From: Aquila chrysaetos chrysaetos
Taxonomy: Eukaryota; Chordata; Aves; Accipitriformes; Accipitridae
NCBI RefSeq assembly: GCF_900496995.4
Contig: NC_044014.1
Span: 8,031,001 to 8,095,000, forward strand
Direction of reading: 5' to 3'
DNA length: 64,000 bases
Each line of letters begins with the position of its first letter. The first letter of the stretch is position 1. Both the position numbers and the translations under genes were made by a program. Below the pieces are notes generated by a model. It did not search any database. It was not told the DNA's origin and worked only from the letters and a program-made list of their open reading frames with translations. Positions 1-12,895 of the stretch are shown piece by piece.

Positions 1-3000
1 TACTACCTCCTCAGCGTAATAATACATTTATTTAAAATTTCATTTTAGAATCACTCTTCTTTTGCTGACATTTAATTTTGCACAGGAGTAACACTATCAT
101 AAAAGAGCCCAGGTGTAAAAATATTACGTTTTTAGTAATTATGTACTGTCCATTACTACTAAAAACTAGGAAAACTATCAATATTGCTCAAAATTGACTG
201 GAATTACTAAGTTTAAACATTTAAGAGGACTCATTTAAGAGCTACGTTGCAGCATAAATGCCTGTGTGCCTCTGCTACACTTGGCCATTTGCTGAGATGC
301 TTTTTAAAATGAAATTGTAAGCCTTTGCACAGGTAACCAGCATTTTTCAACATTTTAACATTAGCATTGTTAAGATACAGGTCTATTGGTACAAGAGAGC
401 ATGAGGAAGAGGAGAGACAAGGACGAGTTACATGTTTAGTGAATGCTATTTTGACAGGTTCATATCTAAGGCTTTCAGATGATGTTTTGGCCTCCCAAAT
501 GAAGCTCAGGCTCCTCTAACAGGAACAATTCTGAATGCAGTAGCTATTAGTTCTTCTCTCTTAATTTGATATTTTAGGGGCTCTTTATAATGGAACTTGA
601 AGGATCCTGAGTCTAACCCAAGCCTATGGCAAGACAGAGTGGAATCAATCTCTACGACCTTTGGCAGTGAAGTTTACCAGCCAGGTAACTAGTGGGTAAC
701 CAACTAGGTGCCTTCTTTCATTCATGGAGAAACATAGTCTCCAGTGAATGAGACTATGAGAAATCCCAGCGAATAATTCATGCCACCCTGACACAGGTAC
801 TTAAAATGGGTAAGTCAGTATGCATGGTTACTTCTCTCTTGCTCCATAGACCAGAACAGCAACCTAAAGGATTTGCTTAAACATCCAGCTTGCACATGGT
901 TAATGTTTGGTTAGAAGAATCCACCCAGTTGACTTTGACGTGTTTGGATCAGACCCTACAAGGGCACGTGCATTTGGAAGTAGAGTTTGCTGGGAAAAAA
1001 AATCAGTTAAGCCCTTTTATTTGGAGAATGTCTGTATGGCTGTTTGTACAAATGAAAACTTTTTGTTCAGGGTAGGGACCATGTTGGTTCCAAGAGTGAC
1101 TGGGGAAGATTTCACAGTCCAGGCTAGAAATTGTTATGAAAATGAAGAAAAGACCCCAACAAGATAAACTTGTGGTGATTCACTTGTGATAGGGGAGAGC
1201 TGGCCTTAACAGTAGGTCTTAACAGGCAGGAGTCAAGGTGGCTGGGCTAATACGTGCTGTGGTGAGAGTCTTTCTCTTTCTCTGGTTGCTCATGTAAAAC
1301 ATCAGGGAGTCATGGCTTCATTCTAGAACAGACCAGACCAGACCATTTTTACAATAGAAGTTTTCATAGGGTAGAAAATATTAGTTCCCCTTTCATCACT
1401 CTGAAAGAGTATTCCAGAGGGCAGACAAAAATCTGCACTAAATACCAGTTGACTTTGCTTTTTGGCTTCCTTACAATGGCCACTATTATCTTTGCCAGGC
1501 TAACAAGAGTCAGTTCATTCAGTTTTGATGCTGTGAGGTTTAGACTATACTCTGCTATTTATTGTTTGGGCCATTGCAGTCTTCTCAGAGCCCTAGCAAG
1601 GGACCGAGCCCGCAGTGTGCTGCATCATGCAAAACCAACTAAAAGGACAGCCTCTTTCCCAAAGCGCTTGCAAGAGCTGAGGTTTGCTTCCAGAGCTGAC
1701 CTGTAGGAAGGCTGCAACAGCAGCACTATGCCGTAGTCCAACCTCCTTCTTCAGGCAGAGATATCTGAGGCGAGGCAGAAGAGCGGCCGTGTTTTTCCTC
1801 CTTTCATAACGCTCAGTAATTGGTGAGGTTCTTCAGACCTATTGCAACTTTCCAGCTCCATATTCTCACAACTTCTTGCCTTCATGATTTTCTCCTCTCT
1901 GCTAGCCTTTCAGCACATCTGGATCTCTTAGATTTCTCTTTATGTGAATATCGCCCTTATTTTTCTCCTTGATTTCTCTCAGAAAGTTTCCCCACGTTGT
2001 TATCTGCAACTCCCATCTCTGCCTGGCTGCTATTCTTTTTCCTGAGCTGCAAGTGGTTTGCATGGTGGTTTCTCCCGTCATGTTTTTATCAGGCATCCTC
2101 CAGTAACATTCCTGCATTCGCCTTTTTTGCCCAAGGTTTTGTTTACCTTCTCTATCTACCCTGGGTCTGCATGTTTTGGGGCTGTTGGATTTCTCATAAT
2201 TGCGAGGTTTGGGTATTATTTTTTTTTAAGTGTTGGGGTTTTATCTTACTAAGATGTATGTTTCTCTTTTCTTCCTGCATCAGACTGTTCATTTTTAAAA
2301 CTTTCTTTTAATCAAATGAAAGGAATTAAAAATGAGGAGGGAAAGCCCAAGAATTTAAATTCCAGTCTTCTTTCTACCACAAGGAACCAAGAATTCCTTC
2401 TATTTAAGACAGTCACAGATTTTATCATTGTGACTGGTTTCCATTAACTTTGTAAGTAGAAAGACATTTAGTAAAGTTGAAAGCTGTCTCTTATGTGATG
2501 ACAGACTTTGCCTGTTTTAATATTTTTACTGGTTAACTACCAAATCCAGAGTCTACCACTGTCTACAGCCAACATTTAGTGTTCACTACTCCTCTGGCAA
2601 GAAACATGACTTAGAAATATATCTTCCATACTAAGCTTTTGAAAACGTATAGTATTTTGTGTTAGAAAAACAACAGTTTCAACATGTGAAAGAGATTGCC
2701 ACAGCAAGGCCTCCCCGAGAGAAAGAAACAGCAAAAAAAGGGTGTAAAGGGTCAGGCAGAGAGTTTGCTTCAGCAAACACAAGACACAGGAGAGTCTACT
2801 TTAATTAACACTAATGCATACAGCTCAAGCAGGATGAACTGGTTATACAGATTGAGAAACTGGTTAAATCAACAATGGTGCCATGTTGGGATGCAGTGAT
2901 GCCGAGCGGGATTTTGTTTCTGGAAGTCAGGACCCAGTTTAGTCCTGTTGAAACCCGTGTCACTGCTGTCAGCGAGCAGAACGAAGCCCTCGGACACGGT

Positions 3001-4150
3001 CTGCCGTCTGTTCCCACACCTGGCGTCGTGGCCATATGCAGCTGATCCCGCCCCTCGCCTCGCTCAGGGAAATGGGAGCAACGGGAGCTAAAAAAACTAT
3101 GACCAGTTTAGAAGAGACATCCAAATAGATGTAACATACAGAGTCATCTATTCTTGCATTTATCTCAATGTCTGGCACATTTCGTTCTACAAAAAGAAAT
3201 ATCCCTGGAGATACTGTAATTTATTTAATATTCTTCAACATAAGCAGTATTGGCTGGAAGAAAGAGTTCAGTCCAAGCCCAGGACCAACCAACGGCAGGA
3301 AGGCACTGCCAGTCCAGTTCTGCTACGAGCAAAAAAAAAAATCACATCCGTCTGGGAGAGTTACGCTGGTGAAAATGGCCCCATAGGTAGACCTGATGTC
3401 CAAACAGCTACTTCCAGCACAGGTTGTTCAGAGTCAGCCCTGGTCCTGGATGGCTGCTGGGTGGAGAGCACAGGGGTAGCAATGAACTTTACCTGGTCTG
3501 CCCGATGGAGCAGGGGGTGATTTGAGATCCCCCTTTGCCCACCTTGTTTTACCCCTTCACTAAGCAAGGCAGACTGGAGGTGAGGCAGGTCTCTGCTCTG
3601 CCTGGGAACTGAGAAGTTTGCTCTTTCTGGCTCTTTCAAACTTTGGTTTCTGGGCTGCAGGGTCCATCTGGCACCACTGCTACAGAGGATGTATTCCTTA
3701 GGAGCTCAGCAAAGCTATCTTCGCCTTCTGCAAACAGTCTGCCTCGTGTTTACTAGATGCTATCAAATTTAGATTACCAGCCAGAGAAGTCAGATTCGGA
3801 TAGGGGACCGAGAGGAGACACAAGTTCCTCCCGTGATCCATTTCTTACCTGCCTAGATTTCTCTTTTTACAGTTTCTTGGGAGAGCTTTTCTATTACAAA
3901 ATTTCTTCTTTGATGTCCTTCCACGTTGCTTCTTCCCTCATTATCTGAGCTTCTGAAAGGCTCCAAGATTACAGTAAGTTGCAAAAAAAAAAAAAAAAAA
4001 AAAAAAGTGGGGCCCATAAATCAAGCTCCACACAATTCCTTTCAAAGAGGTTCCTTGGGAAGCGAACCTCACTCCCTCCCTCGTCAAAAGAAACAGATGT
4101 TGTGTCCTGCAGGACGGGGAGGACCACATCCATCGTTGGCGTATCTGGAG
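1..4150. other. Intergenic DNA upstream of PDZD8, left part
   Basis: No reading frame here looks like a real exon. The open frames are short, overlap on both strands, and carry no recognisable domain or paired splice sites. The DNA is AT-rich unique sequence with a pyrimidine-rich stretch near 2.0-2.3 kb and one long poly(A) tract near 4.0 kb. By vertebrate synteny (from memory) this side of PDZD8 faces EMX2, so distal enhancers are possible. I cannot identify any by eye. Confidence 0.6.
3983..4006. repeat. Poly(A) tract, 24 A
   Basis: An uninterrupted run of 24 adenines, followed directly by a GTGGGGCCC stretch that leads into the CpG-rich block. It could be the tail of a retroposed sequence on the + strand, but the preceding bases match no element I know and I found no flanking target-site duplication. 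It is therefore called only as a homopolymer. Confidence 0.9.
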
Positions 4151-4470
4151 ACACCAGTATCCCCAGACTGACGGCGGGGCCCCTTCCTCCTTCCCCGGCC
4201 GCACGGCCGCGGGGCAGTCACGCCAGCAGGGCTTCTTCCACCGCAGCCTCCCCTCGCGTTGCACCTCGGGCTCCCTCCCGAGCCACGTTGAAGGCGTCCA
4301 AAGGCCGGAGACCTGCGGGTAGGAACTGAACGCAGCCTCCGGCCGTGCCGTCTCGGCCCACGGTTGAGCCGCGGGGCTGAGGCTGCCCAGGAGCCGCCGG
4401 CAGCGATGGCATCCCCGGCACAGCACGGCAAGATCTCACACGTGGAGCGTCCTCCAGGCCAGGCTGGAGA
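4150..4470. promoter_or_regulatory. Isolated CpG-rich block (CpG-island-like)
   Basis: This stretch is sharply richer in G+C and in CpG than its AT-rich surroundings. CpG-dense words include GGCCGCACGGCCGCGGGG and CCGCGGGGC, with further CpGs through about 4.45 kb. CpG retention usually marks DNA unmethylated in the germ line, such as a promoter or a developmental regulatory element. No protein-coding exon is recognisable; the overlapping frames on both strands are composition artefacts. It may be the promoter of an unannotated non-coding transcript, or simply a GC-rich patch. Function is inference. Confidence 0.4.
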
Positions 4471-5434
4471 GGACTCGGTCAACCCAAACGTCATCTAACC
4501 CCGCCTGCTCTGCAGAACTGCAGTTTTGGCTTTTAATCCTGAGCGTTTGCTTCTATTCAGATACAACTGTTGCTAATTTCATTCGTAGTTTGTTATTGGA
4601 GAAAGGCTTCCCTATTTAATTATTAGAAACAGAGAATCCATAATACACTCAAAGCTGTGAAAACTTAATCCTGGATAATTTTTTACTCTGTGAGAAAAGT
4701 CGCTAGGACTGATCTATTCTTTCAATCAAGTACACCCATTTAGTTTATTTTTAACATTCCTTTCATTATGTTATGAGCTTCTTAAGGATAATGAAATAAT
4801 TACTTGTCTCTTTGATTGATCTTTGTTTTGAAAGGAAACTTTAATAGTGTTATTTCTAGAGCAGACTTACGATATAATACAATTAAAGGAAAACATGACA
4901 TTAAAACACATTAAAGCACATGTTCCAATAATTAGACCTACAATCCTCGTCAGCTAGAGCACTGTGCAGGGAGGAGTTACTGTAAAAATTTATGAGGGAA
5001 GAATCCATATTATTTTGCTTAATAAAGGAAATGTATTAATAATGACATTTATTAACATCGCATAGCTGTAGCAATTGGTGAACAAGCTCCTTCCCCAGAC
5101 TGCTCTGGAAAGATGTTCAAATCTTTCCCAAATTCTGGCGTTTCATTTTGTGAACACGAAAACATGTCAGTAGAAAGTTGTATAGAGGAGTGCTTTGACA
5201 AGCTCCAGGCTTTCAGAAACAAGAATTCTAGTTTGCACTTTTCTCTGTGATAGCACATGATGGGGGGAATTTCAAAACCTGATATAATTGGGTATATTTG
5301 AAGTGTGGATGTGCATGCATGCAAATTAGAAGAAAAAAAAAAGAAAGAAAAGAGCAGAGATCCTGAACCTGGATGCACATGCTGTCAGCTTGAAATACAG
5401 CTGTGCTGATGATTAGACCATAAATGAGGTGAGA

Positions 5435-5492
5435 GTATAGGCAGGCTATACTAGACTGTATAGGCGGGCTATAGTAGACTGTATAGGCAGGC
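5435..5492 (+). repeat. 23-bp minisatellite, about 2.5 copies
   Basis: The unit runs from GTATAGGCAGGC to TAGACT, 23 bp. Copy one is at 5435-5457 and copy two at 5458-5480, with two substitutions between them. A partial third copy, GTATAGGCAGGC, is at 5481-5492. The near-identity suggests a recent local duplication. No function is implied. Confidence 0.9.
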
Positions 5493-7270
5493 ACCTCCTG
5501 CTCCCACAAAGAATTAAAAAAGAATTGGGGAGAAAAGCCTTTCATCCTCAGGTGATGACCTCATATCCTCTTAGGACACTGACATAAGGGCACGGCTGTA
5601 GCACTGGGATCAAAGATTTTCTAAGCTGTACTTTCTTTCCCACCTACTGTAACCTGATTTCTCAGTAACAAGGCTGAGATCCCAGATAATCAAAATATTC
5701 AGGTTTGGGTTTTTTTTGTCCAGTTGCAGTTGCATTCAATTTAAATATTTGGGGTTTGGCAGGGAAGGGCGGAAGGGTGGAAATTTTTCACTTCTTTGAA
5801 TCTTAGACTGAATAATCTTTTCTTCAGTTATGATCAGCGAAATCACTTAGAGACTGTTAGTTTGGTTGGATCCGTGCTGGACAAACAGCCTGCCCTCTGC
5901 CTCGGAGGAAAGGAGAAGCGGGTCCGGGGCACCCCGGGGAACTCTGTGTGGATGTATATGGCTCGATCCTCTGATGAGGTTTAACGAGGCTGTAGTGCTT
6001 TTTTTATAGCAAATGAGGATTCACTAACGATAACGACTCTTTTTAGCATCCACCCACACATGGCACTAACAGTGCAAAACCACATCAGCAGTTTATGCAG
6101 TGTCTGACAACGTGATTTGGCAACTTAGGAGGGAAAGTGAAGACTCTGAGTGAACCAGGGAGGTTTAGGTCATGCTCTGTACTTGCCCAAATAGGAATCA
6201 CGGATTTAACGTTTCTGCTCTTGAGAGGCTCAGCCACTGATCGAAGCTGACCAGTGTGACTTCTGCAACGTGGATGGGATCTTCTGGTTTTATCTGAGAG
6301 GCGTCCTGGCTGTAGGTACGCTTAAGAAGCAGTTCAAGCCTGGGACTACCCAGACTTCAGAGTTCATGCTGGGAAAGGACACCATCCTTGTTTTTCAGGA
6401 TGCCTGTAAGCCTGCCTTAGTAAATGCAGATGATGGCAATTATGCCTTTGGGAGAATCTTGGCACATTGGGACTGACCGTTTTTCTGATGGAGAACTGAG
6501 ATAGCAGGAGAAACCTTTATCCTCTGGCTGAACAAGAACATCTTGAATTTGTTTATGTGTGTATGAAAAAAATTAATCAAACCTCTATGGGCTAGATTCC
6601 TCAAGGATGATAAACACTCAGCTGGCTTCAGAATCCTGCACAAAAAGTATGGGCTAACCTGGTGAGCTGTTTCACTCAAGATAAACTTGAGGAGCAAGGC
6701 TGTGGGGCACACGTAATGAAATGTTATCACAAGGAGAGGTCAAGCCTTTTCTGTGCACAGAGCAGGTACAGAGTCACTCCAGTTTTACCCACTTGGGTGT
6801 CTTTCACTTTGTGTTATTAATAAAGCCAATAAATATTACCCCGCTCTTTGCTTTTATGTGATGTCCCAGAGGTCAGAACCCGATCTCTGCCAGGATGAGT
6901 AAGGATCCTGGCTCGGTGGTAGATAACCTCTGAGTTTCAGTTTAAGGAGGATTAATAGGAAATCAAACACAGAAATCAAACACTGGTTTCTCTGGGAGAG
7001 GGACAGGGGGAAGGTGTGCCCAACCTCACCTCGGCATGGCTGAAACAGATGATGGTTGAACGTAAAAGTGGTCTGGTTTAGCCTGCGAGGTCAAACCCAG
7101 CCTCCTGCTTGGTTCAGTACCCCATCCCTGCTCCCCTGCAGCTCGGGAGCTGCGCGAGGCCGCACAGCCCAAGTGAGACAAGTAGCTGGTCAAACCTCAG
7201 CTTGCTTGAATCATTCTCTCTCCCCACTTCATTCCCTCTACAGCAAGATGCAGACGATAGTTACCTCCCA

Positions 7271-7345
7271 GGGTGTGGATTCAAATCTACTTCCCCAGAG
7301 AGATCTGAACCTGCATCTCCCACACCTTGGCCGAGTGCCTTAAAT
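7271..7345. repeat. Possible ancient tRNA-like dispersed repeat relic
   Basis: The words GATTCAAATCTACTTC, GATCTGAACCTGCATCTCC and GAGTGCCTTAA resemble the 'gattcgaacccgggtctccc ... gtgccttaacc' pattern seen in old amniote dispersed repeats. The resemblance is recalled, not searched, and the copy is highly diverged. Confidence 0.3.
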
Positions 7346-10300
7346 ATTTGGTAAAGTACCTGGATATTCTTTGCGGTGTTGTAAACCTAGGCCAAAAATA
7401 GTTTCCAGCTGCAACTATATGACTAATTTGACCTGGGACTATTTTTGAGAGGGGCAAATATTTTATTCACAGAAGAAAAGTAATTGCCCTCCCCTATTAA
7501 GAAGACAGAAGGGAAGAGGCTCTACTGCTACAGAAAATGAGCCGTGAGATCTTGTAGACAAGGTTAGGAGGCTACACTAATACACACCACGTTTTCCCAA
7601 GCTACGTTTTGAAAAATCCAGAGTTCTCCTCCTCATCTCCTCTTGTATATAGCCATATACTTACTCACGTATGGGTTTCCAGGATATCTCAAAGTCACTA
7701 GCATATTCTTGTTATGTGCAGTAGTAATTATATACATTTTATAGCTGTAAACCCTGGGAGTGCAGGTAGGTGTCTCAAACACATGTCTTTCCAGAAAAAA
7801 CATTCAAATTATTTGCTTTCCTCCACCTGTGTATCACAACAGCAATGGCTTTTGGGGGGGGAAGGGAGGAGGGAGCTTGAACTACCAGCTCAGAATATCT
7901 TATATCAATTTCTCAGTGTGTTTATGTTACATCAGTGCACTCCTATCTTCATATCTTTAGTGAGAAGTTTGTAAAACACGTTGTTCTGTGGAACTTAAAC
8001 GGGTAAAAGTACTGGTCCTAGGTTTTAAAAGACATTTAAAGTTATGCTCCTAGGATCATATTTAGGCTTATAAATAAATAATCCAATTTTCACATGTGCT
8101 ACTTTCAGCAGCTTCTCCTAGCTTACACGGTTGCAGCTGGAAGGCCAACATTTTTGAAGATCAGGATACTTAGGGGCTTGAATGCAAACTTGAGATGAGG
8201 ATTTGCAAAGGGAGTTAGGTGCCCTATTTCTATTGAGAAAAGGTTTAGGAGTTTCATGAGCATAACTTTTAGTCATCCATTAGGAAAATCTCAGCTTTGC
8301 TGTAAATGCCCCTGGATTCCTTAGATTTCATTCATTTGGCAGCCAGGCATCTAGTTCTGTCGTCTGAACTGAAAGAAATTTGCCGAGTTCTGTATAACTT
8401 ATGTAGTCTTTCTTTGGAAAATAAATAAATCATTCAAATGGAAATACTCAAATAGCTGGGCACATGTCCAGATACAGTATGCCTAGCTTAGTGGCAAAAA
8501 AGTTACGGCACACATCCTGTATTGTCGAGGACACTGAATGTTTTGGCTGCCCTAATAGAAAAACAATAATTCAATCATGTATTATAAAGGAATTTCCTGG
8601 AGAAGTTTGGCCCCACTCAATCATCCTATTAGATTTTTCCTTAATGTGGAAGAACGGCACATTAAATTCATTACATACATTAGGCCAGCTACATTTATTT
8701 CCAGATGGGTTTCCATAAAGTGGTTGAAATGCCTAAAAAAAGACATTTCGAAGATGCCTTTATGTGTAACTCATACAGCATAATAACGACACCACAGTCT
8801 TACACCACTGTATGCCCAGTAATTCTTTCTCGCAATAGAAGGACACATTTAACACAACTAGCTGTAAGTATTTTATAAATCAATAATAATAGGCCCACAG
8901 GGCTGGGATCATTGTGTTATTTTGCTGGCAGGGGCCCACAGGACTGGGATATTATGCAAAGATGAGAGAGGATGTGTGAGGAGATAGTTATGCTAATATC
9001 TGGCATTTTCCCCCTCCCTCTCTCCTCCCTGGAGTAACTGTCTTAACATTACATGTGGTGATTTGTTCTCAGCAGTTCCAAATTACCTACACCTGTTGGC
9101 TCTGGCACATTAAATAAATACCCAATTAAGCATTTCTCTATTCACTGAGTATGAGGAAAACGCAGTTCAAAGTGCTCTGCCACAGCCCTACGACTCTCAC
9201 TGAAGTGTTTCAGATAGCTTTCAGATGGAGAGGAGTTAGATCAATACCAAGGCTTTTGAAAATAGGGCTGCAGAGCAATCGTTATGCAATTTTAGGGATT
9301 TCACTTTCCCAGAAGATAGCCTTGCACACTCAGTCCTGGCCAGGGCCTGGGATGGTGCTGCTGGAAAGCAGCCCTGTGCTCCCACCAGAGCCTCTAAGGG
9401 ATGGTGTCTGTGATGAGGACACTCAAGCTCCCTAAGCAAAAGTAAGAGAGGTAGATGTGTCACTCCAGAGGTGATACTGCCTTTTCCTGCCACACTAGCT
9501 AGAACCCCTTTCCTTAAAGCTTCTCAAAGACCAGAATCTCCTCTGTTTGTGAAGACTGTCCTATATTGCCTGACTTTCTCCCAGCTGCAAAGCCACAACT
9601 CTCAGCAAGCTCTCGGTGTTCATGGGGTACTTTTTTAATTTCTGTGATGTTCCCACCTCACAGTCACTTTCATCTCATAAATGTGCCACGCGTCCTGCCG
9701 CCTCTCCCTGGCTCAGAGACCTGGATGCTGCTGATTAGCCAGAGGACCAATAATCACTTCCCATTGGGGTCCCAGGCCAGAAGAAGAAAAGCACTTTGAG
9801 GGGCAGCTGAGAGGCCGTGCCCGCAAGTGTTCCTCTAACCAAGCAGCAGGTTAGCAACATGCACCCGCTCTTCCTACCTCAGCCCATACGCTCAGACCCA
9901 TGCCCACCCCGTGACCAGCCCCATGCCACCCGTGCCCCTCCAGGGACGCCCACGGCCACCAAGCGGTGCGACACGTGGGTCTCGTGGGGCGGCTTCTCGG
10001 TAACAGGATCAGAGATCAGCACCGTCCCTCAGTCGTGACCTGCGTCTTAACCACCTCGCACCCTCACACCCAGGAATTTTTAAGTAGGAACGTTTGATGT
10101 CATTTTTCGATTCCTTCTCATTTCATTCATAGCAGATCCAGACGAAGGTAATCATCTTGATGGCAACCTCTCTCCTACCTGAGGCTGCTCTGAGGAGCCC
10201 ATGGAGGTTTCCGAGCGATATTAACACAACCGTGTACACGCTGCACGCTGCTTTCTCAGCTGCACAATCAGCACTGTAACAGGTTAGCAGCAACAGGGCC

Positions 10301-12747
10301 AGGCTTAAGGAGAATCTCCCGTGAAACTTCCTGATTATTGATTTGTTTGCGCTACCAAGGCGTACTGTTTTAACTGTGTCTCCATCAGAAAAGCAGAACT
10401 GCCTCTCCAGAGGGAAGATGAGCTTATCGTGGGAGGTTGGTGTATGCTGTTCTGGTGTACGGCACCTTCGCTGCTGATAACATTGCACGCACCGCAGATG
10501 TACAGGGATGGGCTGGTGTACTATTTCAGTAAAAAATCACCCCTGAACTGAAATGGTATAAAACTGTATGCAGTCTAGGCTTCAAAAAGACTCATTACTT
10601 TAGTAACACAGGATACTTAGCTAAAGTACTTAGGTTTTCGGTCTACATTTTTGCATATACACAGTGCCCAAACCAGACCAGGACACAGCTGTGATTCTGC
10701 AACATCACGGAGCAGCTGGCCACACTCAGCTACACTGTGCTGGGTGCTATTTGGGTGCTACTTCACCTATTCTCCTTCTCTGTCAGGGTTACCAGATATG
10801 TGGAAGTTCCACAGCAGAAGCCTTGACTGATGCAGATGCGGAGCGCCGTTAATTACACACAGCAAGTGACTGCAAACTGTCATTTCAACTGCACTTGGTG
10901 CTGGGGAAGGCTTACTATTCTTGGATCTGTCACAAAAACATTTCAAGTTGTTACAACGCCTCTCTCTGCAAAGAGGCAGAAGGCTCCAGTATTTCAGCGG
11001 TCCCAGTGCAAACAGTTTCTTCACCACCTTCACTCAAGTGTCTCCTAATGATACCCCTGGACTCTGCGTTGCACCGCAGTACACATATGCTGTCACATAT
11101 TTCAAAAACATCTACATTTCATGCATATGTAAATATACCTACTTTGCATTCATGCATGTAATACAGGTATCACTTTCCTACATCTACAAGATCTGTAGCT
11201 TTACTTGTGCACATGCATGTCTTCTGCTTACTTAGAAATTATATCAACAAGATGTATGTGCCAGGATTTTTCAGGAAGGAATCTGAATTGAGTAACAGCT
11301 GGAAGACAAGCCAGAAATTGTGATATATGCCCATAAAGTACTGCTATACGCACTGGAGTCGTATGTTGTGCTGTTTCTAGTGCCGGCAGCAGGAGCAGGC
11401 AGGATGCTCTGTGGCACCCCAGCAGTCCTCCTGCACACCCAGAATTTTTAAGGAAGATGCCCTGGGTGTCCCCCTTGGTATGATTGGCTTATAATATAAT
11501 TTAATACGTGTTTAGACTGCTTCTGAAGGCTTAGAAAATGTTAAAAACATACATATTTGTAAAGACTCTGGGTTGCCTGATGTGCTGGAGCCTTGTTAGA
11601 TGCCTCTAATGCGTTTCCTCTAGTCAAACTGAATCCTTTCCCTTTTCATTTCTGCCAGGTTTTCCGTAGTCCCAAAGGGGCAATGTCCTCATCTATCAGT
11701 TCCAAATTACTAGAACCATAAGGTTGAGAATATCACAAGTTATCGAAAGTTCAGAAACTATAAATGGAGGGTCTATTTATAATATTTTGCTATGCGGTCT
11801 CCTGCTGTGCTGAATCCAGTGTCCCTGCTCTTCAAGCCACAGGTCCTTTGTTCGGCACTGATGGAAACAGTTTCATACAATTTCGGATGTCCCACCGGAA
11901 CAGTTCATTGTGGTCGTTACATTAATCATTCTTTTCTCTGAATTTGCAATGTCCCTAATTCTAGATCTGTGTTTGTACTCACACTCCATCTGTAAATTTG
12001 TAAGTAAATACATAAGTTTCTTCTCCTTTCTTAACAGCTAAACCCTTCCTTCTTCATCATTTATGATATCCAGAGCAAAAATGAGGAATTAAAGATATAG
12101 TTCAACTGGACAGGTCTTTATGAAGTCTTTCTGTATATCAGTTTATTTATATCGTTCATAAAAAAAGGGAGAAAACCTGATAAAAAAGTGAAATCAGTAT
12201 TAAGTACACTGTTAAAACTAGGTAATAATTTGTTGCTCTTGCTACAGGGAAGCTTGGCACGTTTTTCTGCCTTGTACATTTTCCAGCCTTATTTTTCTCC
12301 ATCGCTAACATTCATTGCTGGAGAGCATAGCCTCTTTCTGAATAAAGCTCTGCAGACATACTGAGATTATAGACTGCATTCTGATTTCCCGTATGTTAAA
12401 GAAATACAGTATGATGCCAATTACTTCAGGGGGGAATGACTCTGGATTTATACCACTGTATCTGAGATCATAATTTGACTCCTTGTGAGTAATTGAGGTC
12501 ATGTGTCTTCCTTTTTAACTTCACCACTGTAATGCCTACGCCTCATGCTGGAGGGTGAGTAGCTTGAACCATCCCAGATGACTGAGTCATGAGCATTTTT
12601 TCTAGATGAATACATGAGAGTTTATATGAGAGCAAGTAATTGCTCTTCATATGTGCCTGGGATATTATTTCATTAAGCAAACTACTCCCTGTTCATGCAG
12701 AAGCCCTAAAGATCAAGCAGCTGCTAGTGCCAAATTAAGTTTTTCTT

Positions 12748-12895
12748 GGGGTTAGAGCACAAAGTCAAAACTCTTGGGTCCTTTTTCATTAACTTCCTCA
12801 ACTTGTGACTTTGGACAAACTCCCTGGGATCTCTGTGCATCAGTTACCCATCTATAAAGTGGAACGAAAGCTTACTTTACGAGGGAAAAGAGATG
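12748..12895 (+). repeat. MIR-type SINE relic
   Basis: The order of words follows the MIR / CORE-SINE consensus. GGTTAGAGCAC comes first, then CTTGGGTCC, then TGTGACTTTGGACAA at the position of the usual 'tgtgaccttgggcaa', then CTCTGTGCATCAGTTACCC and ATCTATAAAGTGG at the position of 'tctgtaaaatgg'. MIR copies predate the bird-mammal split and are inert, diverged fossils. The identification is from memory of the consensus. Confidence 0.7.

Larger units (their letters stand above)
4470..12740. other. Intergenic DNA, no gene recognised
   Basis: AT-rich unique sequence with short spurious open frames only. It holds a small 23-bp minisatellite near 5.4 kb, a possible old dispersed repeat near 7.3 kb and a moderately GC-rich patch near 9.8-10.0 kb. 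I see no tRNA, snRNA or rRNA signature and no plausible coding exon. Confidence 0.6.

Noticed and set aside
3941..4494. Overlapping 161- and 136-codon minus-strand frames through the CpG-rich block
   Set aside because: Their length follows from the GC-rich composition. One runs through the poly(A) tract as poly-Phe. No domain, splice logic or homology is recognised.
8191..8235. GGAGTTAGGTGCCCTATTTC resembling an old 'ttaggtgcctaactccc' amniote repeat
   Set aside because: The match is too short and diverged to call without a repeat-library search.
8892..8952. Near-duplicate GGCCCACAGG(G/A)CTGGGAT words 42 bases apart
   Set aside because: Only about 20 bases are shared and the rest of the units differ, so a tandem repeat is not supported.
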